Assembly: GCA_026394695.1 (NCBI GenBank)
Contig: JAPKXT010000065.1
Span: 1-21,512 of the forward strand
Source of the DNA: Methanoregula sp.
Lineage (GTDB): Archaea > Halobacteriota > Methanomicrobia > Methanomicrobiales > Methanospirillaceae
Reading direction: 5' to 3'
DNA length: 21,512 nucleotides
The notes under the pieces were generated by a model. That model was not told the DNA's origin, did no database searches, and was given only the letters and a program-made list of their open reading frames with translations. Positions 21,220 through 21,512 of this stretch are shown piece after piece. The position numbers were made by a program, and so were the translations under genes. The first letter of the stretch is position 1, and each line of letters begins with the position of its first letter.

Positions 21220-21512
21220 ATGGCTGAAGATACACCAAATCCACAACCGTCTCCAAATACCCAAAACATCCAGAATACCCGCAGAGATTCATCGCGGTAT
21301 CAAGGCAACCGCAGGAACCATAGCTACCGGGAACAGTCCCCCCAACCTGCAGAAAAGCCAGAGGAAAAACCGCAGGAAGCAAAAGAGCTCAGTCTGGATG
21401 ATGAAGAGACTGAGCAGGACAGGAGTTCTGCCCCATCACGGCAGTCCCGCGGTGGCGGCCGGGGTAAGCCACCGAAACGGGTCATCGAGGAATGGGCCAA
21501 CGATATTTACTG
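21220..21512 (+). CDS. Unknown protein with a disordered, charged N-terminus (partial)
   Basis: The frame runs from the ATG at 21220 off the right edge, giving 97 residues. The first 80 or so are rich in Asn, Gln, Pro, Ser, Glu and Arg (for example PNPQPSPNTQNIQ), with an acidic patch (DDEETEQD) followed by a basic Gly-Arg patch (RGGGRGKPPKR). Such tails are intrinsically disordered and often contact nucleic acid. A structured part seems to begin at RVIEEWANDIY. The family cannot be identified from what is present. There is no ribosome site before the ATG, and stops in other frames leave no better start. Confidence 0.65.
   Translation, partial: MAEDTPNPQPSPNTQNIQNTRRDSSRYQGNRRNHSYREQSPQPAEKPEEKPQEAKELSLDDEETEQDRSSAPSRQSRGGGRGKPPKRVIEEWANDIY

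Overview
The window reads as a stretch of chromosome from a methanogenic euryarchaeon, most likely of the order Methanomicrobiales (Methanoregula/Methanosphaerula-like). That is inferred from gene content rather than from a marker phylogeny: a cofD gene for coenzyme F420, the archaeal modified-mevalonate genes, a short core-type methionine synthase, an archaeal AspRS with the hallmarks of the tRNA(Asn)-charging form, an iron-sulfur flavoprotein, a PEGA lipoprotein and a Beta_propel relic. Many genes carry TATA boxes 25-30 nt from the start and either short GGTGA/GGAG ribosome sites or none (leaderless). No rRNA, tRNA, CRISPR array, insertion sequence or phage gene was seen.

Layout. 1-2050: the tail of an unknown gene, a DUF1646-type membrane transporter (minus) and a small orphan protein. 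2128-6112 (minus): a co-directional run of lipoprotein, single-helix membrane protein, UbiX, UbiD-family decarboxylase and aconitase X large subunit. The last three overlap or nearly touch and match the archaeal mevalonate branch: phosphomevalonate dehydratase, anhydrophosphomevalonate decarboxylase, and the flavin prenyltransferase that makes the decarboxylase cofactor. The small (DUF126) subunit of the dehydratase is not in the window. 6284-8380: an HD-domain phosphohydrolase and cofD, transcribed divergently from a 48-bp gap. 8450-11365: a PEGA lipoprotein with a duplicated C-terminal domain, a protein made almost wholly of HEAT repeats, and a small membrane protein.

11449-14840: threonine ammonia-lyase with an ACT domain, an iron-sulfur flavoprotein (convergent), a TMEM175/DUF1211 channel gene broken by a single +1 frameshift, and a six-helix membrane protein. 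14841-15372 is a gene-poor gap holding the C-terminal relic of a Beta_propel protein and a 17-codon ORF with a strong ribosome site. 15373-18604 (plus): aspS, core metE and a class I glutamine amidotransferase. 18721-20973 (minus): an acyl-CoA synthetase and a KaiC/RecA-like protein whose P-loop is degenerate. 20974-21219 is a divergent control region with a dyad and repeated 7-mers, followed by the start of an unknown gene with a disordered N-terminus.

The clearest functional unit is the UbiX-UbiD-AcnX cluster for isoprenoid (archaeal lipid) synthesis. Other genes serve F420 synthesis, methionine and isoleucine metabolism and tRNA charging. The less ordinary items are the two decayed genes, the degenerate KaiC-like protein, the palindrome abutting the metE start, and the dyad/repeat cluster near the right end. 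I did not find a convincing new multi-gene defence or mobile system.
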